From the NCBI GenBank assembly GCA_964057225.1, contig CAXKVF010000077.1, positions 828,513 through 892,512 on the forward strand: 64,000 bases of DNA. Direction: 5' to 3'. The translations under genes and the position numbers were made by a program. The notes below the pieces were generated by a model. That model was given only the letters and a program-made list of their open reading frames with translations. It did not search any database and had not been told where the DNA came from. Numbering within the stretch: position 1 is the first letter of the stretch; each line of letters starts with the position of its first letter. Source of the stretch: Auanema rhodensis. Its lineage: Eukaryota > Nematoda > Chromadorea > Rhabditida > Rhabditidae. Shown one piece after another: positions 11,089 through 24,640 of this stretch.

Positions 11089-11968
11089 TCACGTGAAGCG
11101 AGTTACATACCAAGTGCACATCACGTGTACATTTAATTAGCATAAATTAAAGTTCACGTAAATTTCAAAGTCATGGTTACCATGCACCAATATCAATAAA
11201 AATTTGTTTTTAGACTAATATGGACATGGGGAATCTAATTTTGAAAACCGCATCTCTTTATCTTTCACGTGAAGCGAGTTACATACCAAGTGCACATCAC
11301 GTGTACATTTAATTAGCATAAATTAAAGTTCACGTAAATTTCAAAGTCATGGTTACCATGCACCAATATCAATAAAAATTTGTTTTTAGACTAATATGGA
11401 CATGGGGAATCTAATTTTGAAAACCGCATCTCTTTATCTTTCACGTGAAGCGAGTTACATACCAAGTGCACATCACGTGTACATTTAATTAGCATAAATT
11501 AAAGTTCACGTAAATTTCAAAGTCATGGTTACCATGAACCAATATCAATAAAAATTTGTTTTTAGACTAATATGGACATGGGGAATCTAATTTTGAAAAC
11601 CGCATCTCTTTATCTTTCACGTGAAGCGAGTTACATACCAAGTGCACATCACGTGTACATTTAATTAGCATAAATTAAAGTTCACATAAATTTCAAAGTC
11701 ATGGTTACCATGAAGCAATATCAATAAAAATTTGTTTTTAGACTAATATGGACATGGGGAATCTAATTTTGAAAACCGCATCTCTATATCTTTCACGTGA
11801 AGCGAGTTACATACCAAGTGCACATCACGTGTACATTTAATTAGCATAAATTAAAGTTCACGTAAATTTCAAAGTCATGGTTACCATGAACCAATATCAA
11901 TAAAAATTTGTTTTTAGACTAATATGGACATGGGGAATCTAATTTTGAAAACCGCATCTCTTTATCTT
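11089..11968 (+). repeat. Monomers 64-68, copy 2 of the 17-monomer-offset pair
   Basis: Same C C A G A order with CACATAAATT at 11,683 and TCTATATC. It lacks the CATGAGG seen in monomer 50, and monomer 51's altered A-tract (A6T8) is normal in monomer 68. Confidence 0.82.
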
Positions 11969-12320
11969 TCACGTGAAGCGAGTTACATACCAAGTGCACA
12001 TCACGTGTACATTTAATTAGCATAAATTAAAGTTCACGTAAATTTCAAAGTCATGGTTACCATGCACCAATATCAATAAAAATTTGTTTTTAGACTAATA
12101 TGGACATGGGGAATCTAATTTTGAAAACCGCATCTCTTTATCTTTCACGTGAAGCGAGTTACATACCAAGTGCACATCACGTGTACATTTAATTAGCATA
12201 AATTAAAGTTCACGTAAATTTCAAAGTCATGGTTAACATGAACCAATATCAATAAAAATTTGTTTTTAGACTAATATGGACATGGGGAATCTAATTTTAA
12301 AAACCGCATCTCTTTATCTT

Positions 12321-14432
12321 TCACGTGAAGCGAGTTACATACCAAGTGCACATCACGTGTACATTTAATTAGCATAAATTAAAGTTCACGTAAATTTCAA
12401 AGTCATGGTTACCATGAAGCAATATCAATAAAAATTTGTTTTTAGACTAATATGGACATGGGGAATCTAATTTTGAAAACCGCATCTCTTTATCTTTCAC
12501 GTGAAGCGAGTTACATACCAAGTGCACATCACGTGTACATTTAATTAGCATAAATTAAAGTTCACGTAAATTTCAAAGTCATGGTTATCATGAACCAATA
12601 TCAATAAAAATTTGTTTTTAGACTAATATGGACATGGGGAATCTAATTTTGAAAACCGCATCTCTTTATCTTTCACGTGAAGCGAGTTACATACCAAGTG
12701 CACATCACGTGTACATTTAATTAGCATAAATTAAAGTTCACGTAAATTTCAAAGTCATGGTTACCATGAACCAATATCAATAAAAATTTGTTTTTAGACT
12801 AATATGGACATGGGGAATCTAATTTTGAAAACCGCATCTCTTTATCTTTCACGTGAAGCGAGTTACATACCAAGTGCACATCACGTGTACATTTAATTAG
12901 CATAAATTAAAGTTCACGTAAATTTCAAAGTCATGGTTACCATGAACTAATATCAATAAAAATTTGTTTTTAGACTAATATGGACATGGGGAATCTAATT
13001 TTGAAAACCGCATCTCTTTATCTTTCACGTGAAGCGAGTTACATACCAAGTGCACATCACGTGTACATTTAATTAGCATAAATTAAAGTTCACGTAAATT
13101 TCAAAGTCATGGTTACCATGAAGCAATATCAATAAAAATTTGTTTTTAGACTAATATGGACATGGGGAATCTAATTTTGAAAACCGCATCTCTTTATCTT
13201 TCACGTGAAGCGAGTTACATACCAAGTGCACATCACGTGTACATTTAATTAGCATAAATTAAAGTTCACGTAAAATTCAAAGTCATGATTACCATGAACC
13301 AATATCAATAAAAATTTGTTTTTAGACTAATATGGACATGGGGAATCTAATTTTGAAAACCGCATCTCTTTATTTTTCACGTGAAGCGAGTTACATACCA
13401 AGTGCACATCACGTGTACATTTAATTAGCATAAATTAAAGTTCACGTAAATTTCAAAGTCATGGTTACCATGAACCAATATCAATAAAAATTTGTTTTTA
13501 GACTAATATGGACATGGGGAATCTAATTTTGAAAACCGCATCTCTTTATCTTTCACGTGAAGCGAGTTACATACCAAGTGCACATCACGTGTACATTTAA
13601 TTAGCATAAATTAAAGTTCACGTAAATTTCAAAGTCATGGTTACCATGCACCAATATTAATAAAAATTTGTTTTTAGACTAATATGGACATGGGAAATCT
13701 AATTTTGAAAACCGCATCTCTTTATCTTTCACGTGAAGCGAGTTACATACCAAGTGCACATCACGTGTACATTTAATTAGCATAAATTAAAGTTCACGTA
13801 AATTTCAAAGTCATGGTTACCATGAAGCAATATCAATAAAAATTTGTTTTTAGACTAATATGGACATGGGGAATCTAATTTTGAAAACCGCATCTCTTTA
13901 TCTTTCACGTGAAGCGAGTTACATACCAAGTGCACATCACGTGTACATTTAATTAGCATAAATTAAAGTTCACGTAAATTTCAAAGTCATGGTTACCATG
14001 CACCAATATCAATAAAAATTTGCTTTTAGACTAATATGGACATGGGGAATCTAATTTTGAAAACCGCATCTCTTTATCTTTCACGTGAAGCGAGTTACAT
14101 ACCAAGTGCACATCACGTGTACATTTAATTAGCATAAATTAAAGTTCACGTAAATTTCAAAGTCATGGTTACCATGAACCAATATCAATAAAAATTTGTT
14201 TTTAGACTAATATGGACATGGGGAATCTAATTTTGAAAACCGCATCTCTTTATCTTTCACGTGAAGCGAGTTACATACCAAGTGCACATCACGTGTACAT
14301 TTAATTAGCATAAATTAAAGTTCACGTAAATTTCAAAGTCATGGTTACCATGAACCAATATCAATAAAAATTTGTTTTTAGACTAATATGGACATGGGGA
14401 ATCTAATTTTGAAAACCGCATCTCTTTATCTT
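12321..14432 (+). repeat. 12-monomer block, copy 1 of a 2,992-bp-offset duplication
   Basis: Monomers 71-82: G, A (GTTATC), A, T, G, A (TAAAATTC plus TGATTACC and 174T), A, C (ATATTAAT plus GGGAAAT), G, C (TGCTTTT), A, A. All these markers recur in order in monomers 88-99, for example GTTATC at 12,583 and 15,575. Type order also agrees two monomers further left. Confidence 0.9.
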
Positions 14433-15312
14433 TCACGTGAAGCGAGTTACATACCAAGTGCACATCACGTGTACATTTAATTAGCATAAATTAAAGTTCA
14501 CGTAAATTTCAAAGTCATGGTTACCATGCACCAATATCAATAAAAATTGGTTTTTAGACTAATATGGACATGGGGAATCTAATTTTGAAAACCGCATCTC
14601 TTTATCTTTCACGTGAAGCGAGTTACATACCAAGTGCACATCACGTGTACATTTAATTAGCATAAATTAAAGTTCACGTAAATTTCAAAGTCATGGTTAC
14701 CATGAACCAATATCAATAAAAATTTGTTTTTAGACTAATATGGACATGGGGAATCTAATTTTGAAAACCGCATCTTTTTATCTTTCACGTGAAGCGAGTT
14801 ACATACTAAGTGCACATCACGTGTACATTTAATTAGCATAAATTAAAGTTCACGTAAATTTCAAAGTCATGGTTACCATGCACCAATATCAATAAAAATT
14901 GGTTTTTAGACTTATATGGACATGGGGAATCTAATTTTGAAAACCGCATCTCTTTATCTTTCACGTGAAGCGAGTTACATACCAAGTGCACATCACGTGT
15001 ACATTTAATTAGCATAAATTAAAGTTCACGTAAATTTCAAAGTCATGGTTACCATGCACCAATATCAATAAAAATTTGTTTTTAGACTAATATGGACATG
15101 GGGAATCTAATTTTGAAAACCGCATCTCTTTATCTTTCACGTGAAGCGAGTTACATACCAAGTGCACATCACGTGTACATTTAATTAGCATAAATTAAAG
15201 TTCACGTAAATTTCAAAGTCATGGTTACCATGAACCAATATCAATAAAAATTTGTTTTTAGACTAATATGGACATGGGGAATCTAATTTTGAAAACCGCA
15301 TCTCTTTATCTT
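14433..15312 (+). repeat. Intervening monomers 83-87, two with the ATTGGT marker
   Basis: Monomers 83 and 85 carry C type plus ATTGGT (117 = G), the combination that characterises Domain IV some 26 kb downstream, yet lie alone in Domain II. Monomer 85 also has ATACTAAG and an A>T change at 14,913. Confidence 0.75.
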
Positions 15313-17424
15313 TCACGTGAAGCGAGTTACATACCAAGTGCACATCACGTGTACATTTAATTAGCATAAATTAAAGTTCACGTAAATTTCAAAGTCATGG
15401 TTACCATGAAGCAATATCAATAAAAATTTGTTTTTAGACTAATATGGACATGGGGAATCTAATTTTGAAAACCGCATCTCTTTATCTTTCACGTGAAGCG
15501 AGTTACATACCAAGTGCACATCACGTGTACATTTAATTAGCATAAATTAAAGTTCACGTAAATTTCAAAGTCATGGTTATCATGAACCAATATCAATAAA
15601 AATTTGTTTTTAGACTAATATGGACATGGGGAATCTAATTTTGAAAACCGCATCTCTTTATCTTTCACGTGAAGCGAGTTACATACCAAGTGCACATCAC
15701 GTGTACATTTAATTAGCATAAATTAAAGTTCACGTAAATTTCAAAGTCATGGTTACCATGAACCAATATCAATAAAAATTTGTTTTTAGACTAATATGGA
15801 CATGGGGAATCTAATTTTGAAAACCGCATCTCTTTATCTTTCACGTGAAGCGAGTTACATACCAAGTGCACATCACGTGTACATTTAATTAGCATAAATT
15901 AAAGTTCACGTAAATTTCAAAGTCATGGTTACCATGAACTAATATCAATAAAAATTTGTTTTTAGACTAATATGGACATGGGGAATCTAATTTTGAAAAC
16001 CGCATCTCTTTATCTTTCACGTGAAGCGAGTTACATACCAAGTGCACATCACGTGTACATTTAATTAGCATAAATTAAAGTTCACGTAAATTTCAAAGTC
16101 ATGGTTACCATGAAGCAATATCAATAAAAATTTGTTTTTAGACTAATATGGACATGGGGAATCTAATTTTGAAAACCGCATCTCTTTATCTTTCACGTGA
16201 AGCGAGTTACATACCAAGTGCACATCACGTGTACATTTAATTAGCATAAATTAAAGTTCACGTAAAATTCAAAGTCATGATTACCATGAACCAATATCAA
16301 TAAAAATTTGTTTTTAGACTAATATGGACATGGGGAATCTAATTTTGAAAACCGCATCTCTTTATTTTTCACGTGAAGCGAGTTACATACCAAGTGCACA
16401 TCACGTGTACATTTAATTAGCATAAATTAAAGTTCACGTAAATTTCAAAGTCATGGTTACCATGAACCAATATCAATAACAATTTGTTTTTAGACTAATA
16501 TGGACATGGGGAATCTAATTTTGAAAACCGCATCTCTTTATCTTTCACGTGAAGCGAGTTACATACCAAGTGCACATCACGTGTACATTTAATTAGCATA
16601 AATTAAAGTTCACGTAAATTTCAAAGTCATGGTTACCATGCACCAATATTAATAAAAATTTGTTTTTAGACTAATATGGACATGGGAAATCTAATTTTGA
16701 AAACCGCATCTCTTTATCTTTCACGTGAAGCGAGTTACATACCAAGTGCACATCACGTGTACATTTAATTAGCATAAATTAAAGTTCACGTAAATTTCAA
16801 AGTCATGGTTACCATGAAGCAATATCAATAAAAATTTGTTTTTAGACTAATATGGACATGGGGAATCTAATTTTGAAAACCGCATCTCTTTATCTTTCAC
16901 GTGAAGCGAGTTACATACCAAGTGCACATCACGTGTACATTTAATTAGCATAAATTAAAGTTCACGTAAATTTCAAAGTCATGGTTACCATGCACCAATA
17001 TCAATAAAAATTTGCTTTTAGACTAATATGGACATGGGGAATCTAATTTTGAAAACCGCATCTCTTTATCTTTCACGTGAAGCGAGTTACATACCAAGTG
17101 CACATCACGTGTACATTTAATTAGCATAAATTAAAGTTCACGTAAATTTCAAAGTCATGGTTACCATGAACCAATATCAATAAAAATTTGTTTTTAGACT
17201 AATATGGACATGGGGAATCTAATTTTGAAAACCGCATCTCTTTATCTTTCACGTGAAGCGAGTTACATACCAAGTGCACATCACGTGTACATTTAATTAG
17301 CATAAATTAAAGTTCACGTAAATTTCAAAGTCATGGTTACCATGAACCAATATCAATAAAAATTTGTTTTTAGACTAATATGGGCATGGGGAATCTAATT
17401 TTGAAAACCGCATCTCTTTATCTT
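15313..17424 (+). repeat. 12-monomer block, copy 2 of the 2,992-bp-offset duplication
   Basis: Monomers 88-99 repeat the rare markers of 71-82. Private changes: AATAACAATTT in monomer 94 and TGGGCATG in monomer 99. The five monomers between the blocks (83-87, 14,433-15,312) complete the 17-monomer unit in copy 1 but are not repeated after copy 2. Confidence 0.9.
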
Positions 17425-18480
17425 TCACGTGAAGCGAGTTACATACCAAGTGCACATCACGTGTACATTTAATTAGCATAAATTAAAGTTCACGTAAATT
17501 TCAAAGTCATGGTTACCATGAAGCAATATCAATAAAAATTTGTTTTTAGACTAATATGGACATGGGGAATCTAATTTTGAAAACCGCATCTCTTTATCTT
17601 TCACGTGAAGCGAGTTACATACCAAGTGCACATCACGTGTACATTTAATTAGCATAAATTAAAGTTCACGTAAATTTCAAAGTCATGGTTACCATGAAGC
17701 AATATCAATAAAAATTTGTTTTTAGACTAATATGGACATGGGGAATCTAATTTTGAAAACCGCATCTCTTTATCTTTCACGTGAAGCGAGTTACATACCA
17801 AGTGCACATCACGTGTACATTTAATTAGCATAAATTAAAGTTCACGTAAATTTCAAAGTCATGGTTACCATGAACCAATATCAATAAAAATTTGTTTTTA
17901 GACTAATATGGACATGGGGAATCTAATTTTGAAAACCGCATCTCTTTATCTTTCACGTGAAGCGAGTTACATACCAAGTGCACATCACGTGTACATTTAA
18001 TTAGCATAAATTAAAGTTCACGTAAATTTCAAAGTCATGGTTACCATGAACCAATATCAATAAAAATTTGTTTTTAGACTAATATGGACATGGGGAATCT
18101 AATTTTGAAAACCGCATCTCTTTATCTTTCACGTGAAGCGAGTTACATACCAAGTGCACATCACGTGTACATTTAATTAGCATAAATTAAAGTTCACGTA
18201 AATTTCAAAGTCATGGTTACCATGAAGCAATATCAATAAAAATTTGTTTTTAGACTAATATGGACATGGGGAATCTAATTTTGAAAACCGCATCTCTTTA
18301 TCTTTCACGTGAAGCGAGTTACATACCAAGTGCACATCACGTGTACATTTAATTAGCATAAATTAAAGTTCACGTAAATTTCAAAGTCATGGTTACCATG
18401 CACCAATATCAATAAAAATTTGTTTTTAGACTAATATGGACATGGGGAATCTAATTTTGAAAACCGCATCTCTTTATCTT

Positions 18481-19360
18481 TCACGTGAAGCGAGTTACAT
18501 ACCAAGTGCACATCACGTGTACATTTAATTAGCATAAATTAAAGTTCACGTAAATTTCAAAGTCATGGTTACCATGAAGCAATATCAATAAAAATTTGTT
18601 TTTAGACTAATATGGACATGGGGAATCTAATTTTGGAAACCGCGTCTCTTTATCTTTCACGTGAAGCGAGTTACATACCAAGTGCACATCACGTGTACAT
18701 TTAATTAGCATAAATTAAAGTTCACGTAAATTTCAAAGTCATGGTTACCATGAACCAATATCAATAAAAATTTGTTTTTAGACTAATATGGACATGGGGA
18801 ATCTAATTTTGAAAACCGCATCTCTTTATCTTTCACGTGAAGCGAGTTACATACCAAGTGCACATCACGTGTACATTTAATTAGCATAAATTAAAGTTCA
18901 CGTAAATTTCAAAGTCATGGTTACCATGAACCAATATCAATAAAAATTTGTTTTTAGACTAATATGGACATGGGGAATCTAATTTTGAAAACCGCATCTC
19001 TTTATCTTTCACGTGAAGCGAGTTACATACCAAGTGCACATCACGTGTACATTTAATTAGCATAAATTAAAGTTCACGTAAATTTCAAAGTCATGGTTAC
19101 CATGAAGCAATATCAATAAAAATTTGTTTTTAGACTAATATGGACATGGGGAATCTAATTTTGAAAACCGCATCTCTTTATCTTTCACGTGAAGCGAGTT
19201 ACATACCAAGTGCACATCACGTGTACATTTAATTAGCATAAATTAAAGTTCACGTAAATTTCAAAGTCATGGTTACCATGAAGCAATATCAATAAAAATT
19301 TGTTTTTAGACTAATATGGACATGGGGAATCTAATTTTGGAAACCGCGTCTCTTTATCTT
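18481..19360 (+). repeat. Monomers 106-110, bounded by a shared double variant
   Basis: Monomers 106 and 110 share TTTTGGAAAC together with CGCGTCTC, seen nowhere else in the window, and lie four units (704 bp) apart. Types between are A, A, G. This indicates a local 4-monomer duplication. Confidence 0.75.
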
Positions 19361-21472
19361 TCACGTGAAGCGAGTTACATACCAAGTGCACATCACGTGT
19401 ACATTTAATTAGCATAAATTAAAGTTCACGTAAATTTCAAAGTCATGGTTACCATGAACCAATATCAATAAAAATTTGTTTTTAGACTAATATGGACATG
19501 GGGAATCTAATTTTGAAAACCGCATCTCTTTATTTTTCACGTGAAGCGAGTTACATACCAAGTGCACATCACGTGTACATTTAATTAGCATAAATTAAAG
19601 TTCACGTAAATTTCAAAGTCATGGTTACCATGAACCAATATCAATAAAAATTTGTTTTTAGACTAATATGGACATGGGGAATCTAATTTTGAAAACCGCA
19701 TCTCTTTATCTTTCACGTGAAGCGAGTTACATACCAAGTGCACATCACGTGTACATTTAATTAGCATAAATTAAAGTTCACGTAAATTTCAAAGTCATGG
19801 TTACCATGAACTAATATCAATAAAAATTCGTTTTTAGACTAATATGGACATGGGGAATCTAATTTTGAAAACCGCATCTCTTTATCTTTCACGTGAAGCG
19901 AGTTACATACCAAGTGCACATCACGTGTACATTTAATTAGCATAAATTAAAGTTCACGTAAATTTCAAAGTCATGGTTACCATGAAGCAATATCAATAAA
20001 AATTTGTTTTTAGACTAATATGGACATGGGGAATCTAATTTTGAAAACCGCATCTCTTTATCTTTCACGTGAAGCGAGTTACATACCAAGTGCACATCAC
20101 GTGTACATTTAATTAGCATAAATTAAAGTTCACGTAAATTTCAAAGTCATGGTTACCATGAACCAATATCAATAAAAATTTGTTTTTAGACTAATATGGA
20201 CATGGGGAATCTAATTTTGAAAACCGCATCTCTTTATCTTTCACGTGAAGCGAGTTACATACCAAGTGCACATCACGTGTACATTTAATTAGCATAAATT
20301 AAAGTTCACGTAAATTTCAAAGTCATGGTTACCATGAAGCAATATCAATAAAAATTTGTTTTTAGACTAATATGGACATGGGGAATCTAATTGTGAAAAC
20401 CGCATCTCTTTATCTTTCACGTGAAGCGAGTTACATACAAAGTGCACATCACGTGTACATTTAATTAGCATAAATTAAAGTTCACGTAAATTTCAAAGTC
20501 ATGGTTACCATGCACCAATATCAATAAAAATTTGTTTTTAGACTAATATGGACATGGGGAATCTAATTTTGAAAACCGCATCTCTTTATCTTTCACGTGA
20601 AGCGAGTTACATACCAAGTGCACATCACGTGTACATTTAATTAGCATAAATTAAAGTTCACGTAAATTTCAAAGTCATGGTTACCATGAAGCAATATCAA
20701 TAAAAATTTGTTTTTAGACTAATATGGACATGGGGAATCTAATTTTGAAAACCGCATCTCTTTATCTTTCACGTGAAGCGAGTTACATACCAAGTGCACA
20801 TCACGTGTACATTTAATTAGCATAAATTAAAGTTCACGTAAATTTCAAAGTCATGGTTACCATGAACCAATATCAATAAAAATTTGTTTTTAGAATAATA
20901 TGGACATGGGGAATCTAATTTTGAAAACCGCATCTCTTCATCTTTCACGTGAAGCGAGTTACATACCAAGTGCACATCACGTGTACATTTAATTAGCATA
21001 AATTAAAGTTCACGTAAATTTCAAAGTCATGGTTACCATGAACCAATATCAATAAAAATTTGTTTTTAGACTAATATGGACATGGGGAATCTAATTTTGA
21101 AAACCGCATCTCTTTATCTTTCACGTGAAGCGAGTTACATACCAAGTGCACATCACGTGTACATTTAATTAGCATAAATTAAAGTTCACGTAAATTTCAA
21201 AGTCATGGTTACCATGAAGCAATATCAATAAAAATTTGTTTTTAGACTAATATGGACATGGGGAATCTAATTTTGAAAACCGCATCTCTTTATTTTTCAC
21301 GTGAAGCGAGTTACATACCAAGTGCACATCACGTGTGCATTTAATTAGCATTAATTAAAGTTCACGTAAATTTCAAAGTCATGGTTACCATGAACCAATA
21401 TCAATAAAAATTTGTTTTTAGACTAATATGGACATGGGGAATCTAATTTTGAAAACCGCATCTCTTTATTTT

Positions 21473-24400
21473 TCACGTGAAGCGAGTTACATACCAAGTG
21501 CACATCACGTGTACATTTAATTAGCATAAATTAAAGTTCACGTAAATTTCAAAGTCATGGTTACCATGAACTAATATCAATAAAAATTTGTTTTTAGACT
21601 AATATGGACATGGGGAATCTAATTTTGAAAACCGCATCTCTTTATCTTTCACGTGAAGCGAGTTACATACCAAGTGCACATCACGTGTACATTTAATTAG
21701 CATAAATTAAAGTTCACGTAAATTTCAAAGTCATGGTTACCATGAAGCAATATCAATAAAAATTTGTTTTTAGACTAATATGGACATGGGGAATCTAATT
21801 TTGAAAACCGCATCTCTTTATCTTTCACGTGAAGCGAGTTACATACCAAGTGCACATCACGTGTACATTTAATTAGCATAAATTAAAGTTCACGTAAAAT
21901 TCAAAGTCATGGTTACCATGAACCAATATCAATAAAAATTTGTTTTTAGACTAATATGGACATGGGGAATCTAATTTTGAAAACCGCATCTCTTTATCTT
22001 TCACGTGAAGCGAGTTACATACCAAGTGCACATCACGTGTACATTTAATTAGCATAAATTAAAAATCACGTAAATTTCAAAGTCATGGTTACCATGAAGC
22101 AATATCAATAAAAATTTGTTTTTAGACTAATATGGACATGGGGAATCTAATTTTGAAAACCGCATCTCTTTATCTTTCACGTGAAGCGAGTTACATACCA
22201 AGTGCACATCACGTGTACATTTAATTAGCATAAATTAAAGTTCACGTAAATTTCAAAGTCATGGTTACCATGAACCAATATCAATAAAAATTTGTTTTTA
22301 GACTAATATGGACATGGGGAATCTAATTTTGAAAACCGCATCTCTTTATTTTTCACGTGAAGCGAGTTACATACCAAGTGCACATCACGTGTACATTTAA
22401 TTAGCATAAATTAAAGTTCACGTAAATTTCAAAGTCATGGTTACCATGAACCAATATCAATAAAAATTTGTTTTTAGACTAATATGGACATGGGGAATCT
22501 AATTTTGAAAACCGCATCTCTTTATCTTTCACGTGAAGCGAGTTACATACCAAGTGCACATCACGTGTACATTTAATTAGCATAAATTAAAGTTCACGTA
22601 AATTTCAAAGTCATGGTTACCATGAACTAATATCAATAAAAATTCGTTTTTAGACTATTATGGACATGGGGAATCTAATTTTGAAAACCGCATCTCTTTA
22701 TCTTTCACGTGAAGCGAGTTACATACCAAGTGCACATCACGTGTACATTTAATTAGCATAAATTAAAGTTCACGTAAATTTCAAAGTCATGGTTACCATG
22801 AACCAATATCAATAAAAATTTGTTTTTAGACTAATATGGACATGGGGAATCTAATTTTGAAAACCGCATCTCTTTATCTTTCACGTGAATCGAGTTACAT
22901 ACCAAGTGCACATCACGTGTACATTTAATTAGCATAAATTAAAGTTCACGTAAATTTCAAAGTCATGGTTACCATGAAGCAATATCAATAAAAATTTGTT
23001 TTTAGACTAATATGGACATGGGGAATCTAATTTTGAAAACCGCATCTCTTTATCTTTCACGTGAAGCGAGTTACATACCAAGTGCACATCACGTGTACAT
23101 TTAATTAGCATAAATTAAAGTTCACGTAAATTTCAAAGTCATGGTTACCATGAAGCAATATCAATAAAAATTTGTTTTTAGACTAATATGGACATGGGGA
23201 ATCTAATTTTGAAAACCGCATCTCTTTATCTTTCACGTGAAGCGAGTTACATACCAAGTGCACATCACGTGTACATTTAATTAGCATAAATTAAAGTTCA
23301 CGTAAATTTCAAAGTCATGGTTACCATGAACCAATATCAATAAAAATTTGTTCTTAGACTAATATGGACATGGAAAATCTAATTTTGAAAACCGCATCTC
23401 TTTATCTTTCACGTGAAGCGAGTTACATACCAAGTGCACATCACGTGTACATTTAATTAGCATAAATTAAAGTTCACGTAAATTTCAAAGTCATGGTTAC
23501 CATGAACCAATATCAATAAAAATTTGTTTTTAGACTAATATGGACATGGGGAATCTAATTTTGAAAACCGCATCTCTTTATCTTTCACGTGAAGCGAGTT
23601 ACATACCAAGTGCACATCACGTGTACATTTAATTAGCATAAATTAAAGTTCACGTAAATTTCAAAGTCATGGTTACCATGAAGCAATATCAATAAAAATT
23701 TGTTTTTAGACTAATATGGACATGGGGAATCTAATTGTGAAAACCGCATCTCTTTATCTTTCACGTGAAGCGAGTTACATACCAAGTGCACATCACGTGT
23801 ACATTTAATTAGCATAAATTAAAGTTCACGTAAATTTCAAAGTCATGGTTACCATGCACCAATATCAATAAAAATTTGTTTTTAGACTAATATGGACATG
23901 GGGAATCTAATTTTGAAAACCGCATCTCTTTATCTTTCACGTGAAGCGAGTTACATACCAAGTGCACATCACGTGTACATTTAATTAGCATAAATTAAAG
24001 TTCACGTAAATTTCAAAGTCATGGTTACCATGAAGCAATATCAATAAAAATTTGTTTTTAGACTAATATGGACATGGGGAATCTAATTTTGAAAACCGCA
24101 TCTCTTTATCTTTCACGTGAAGCGAGTTACATACCAAGTGCACATCACGTGTACATTTAATTAGCATAAATTAAAGTTCACGTAAATTTCAAAGTCATGG
24201 TTACCATGAAGCAATATCAATAAAAATTTGGTTTTAGACTAATATGGACATGGGGAATCTAATTTTGAAAACCGCATCTCTTTATCTTTCACGTGAAGCG
24301 AGTTACATACCAAGTGCACATCACGTGTACATTTAATTAGCATAAATTAAAGTTCACGTAAATTTCAAAGTCATGGTTACCATGAACCAATATCAATAAA

Positions 24401-24640
24401 AATTTGTTTTTAGACTAATATGGACATGGGGAATCTAATTTTGAAAACCGCATCTCTTTATTTTTCACGTGAAGCGAGTTACATACCAAGTGCACATCAC
24501 GTGTACATTTAATTAGCATAAATTAAAGTTCACGTAAATTTCAAAGTCATGGTTACCATGAACCAATATCAACAAAAATTTGTTTTTAGACTAATATGGA
24601 CATGGGGAATCTAATTTTGAAAACCGCATCTCTTTATCTT
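21473..24640 (+). repeat. 18-monomer higher-order repeat, copy 1 (3,168 bp)
   Basis: Monomers 123-140: T, G, A (TAAAATTC), G (AAAAATCACG), A (174T), A, T (ATTCG, ACTATTA), A, G (GAATCG), G, A (TTCTTAG), A, G (ATTGTG), C, G, G (TTGGTTTTAG), A (174T), A. Every marker recurs in the adjacent 3,168 bp: AAAAATCACG is at 22,061 and 25,229. Private changes here are CATGGAAAAT near 23,371 and CAACAAAAA near 24,571. Confidence 0.93.

Noticed and set aside
14833-15015. Minus-strand 60-codon open frame
   Set aside because: It is satellite sequence with a chance stop loss (A>T at 14,913), spans a monomer junction, has no protein family likeness, and the 176-bp unit shifts frame at each repeat.
20817-20999. 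Minus-strand 60-codon open frame similar to the one above
   Set aside because: The similarity is that of the satellite itself. The stop is lost by a different change (C>A at 20,895), so there is no sign of coding selection.
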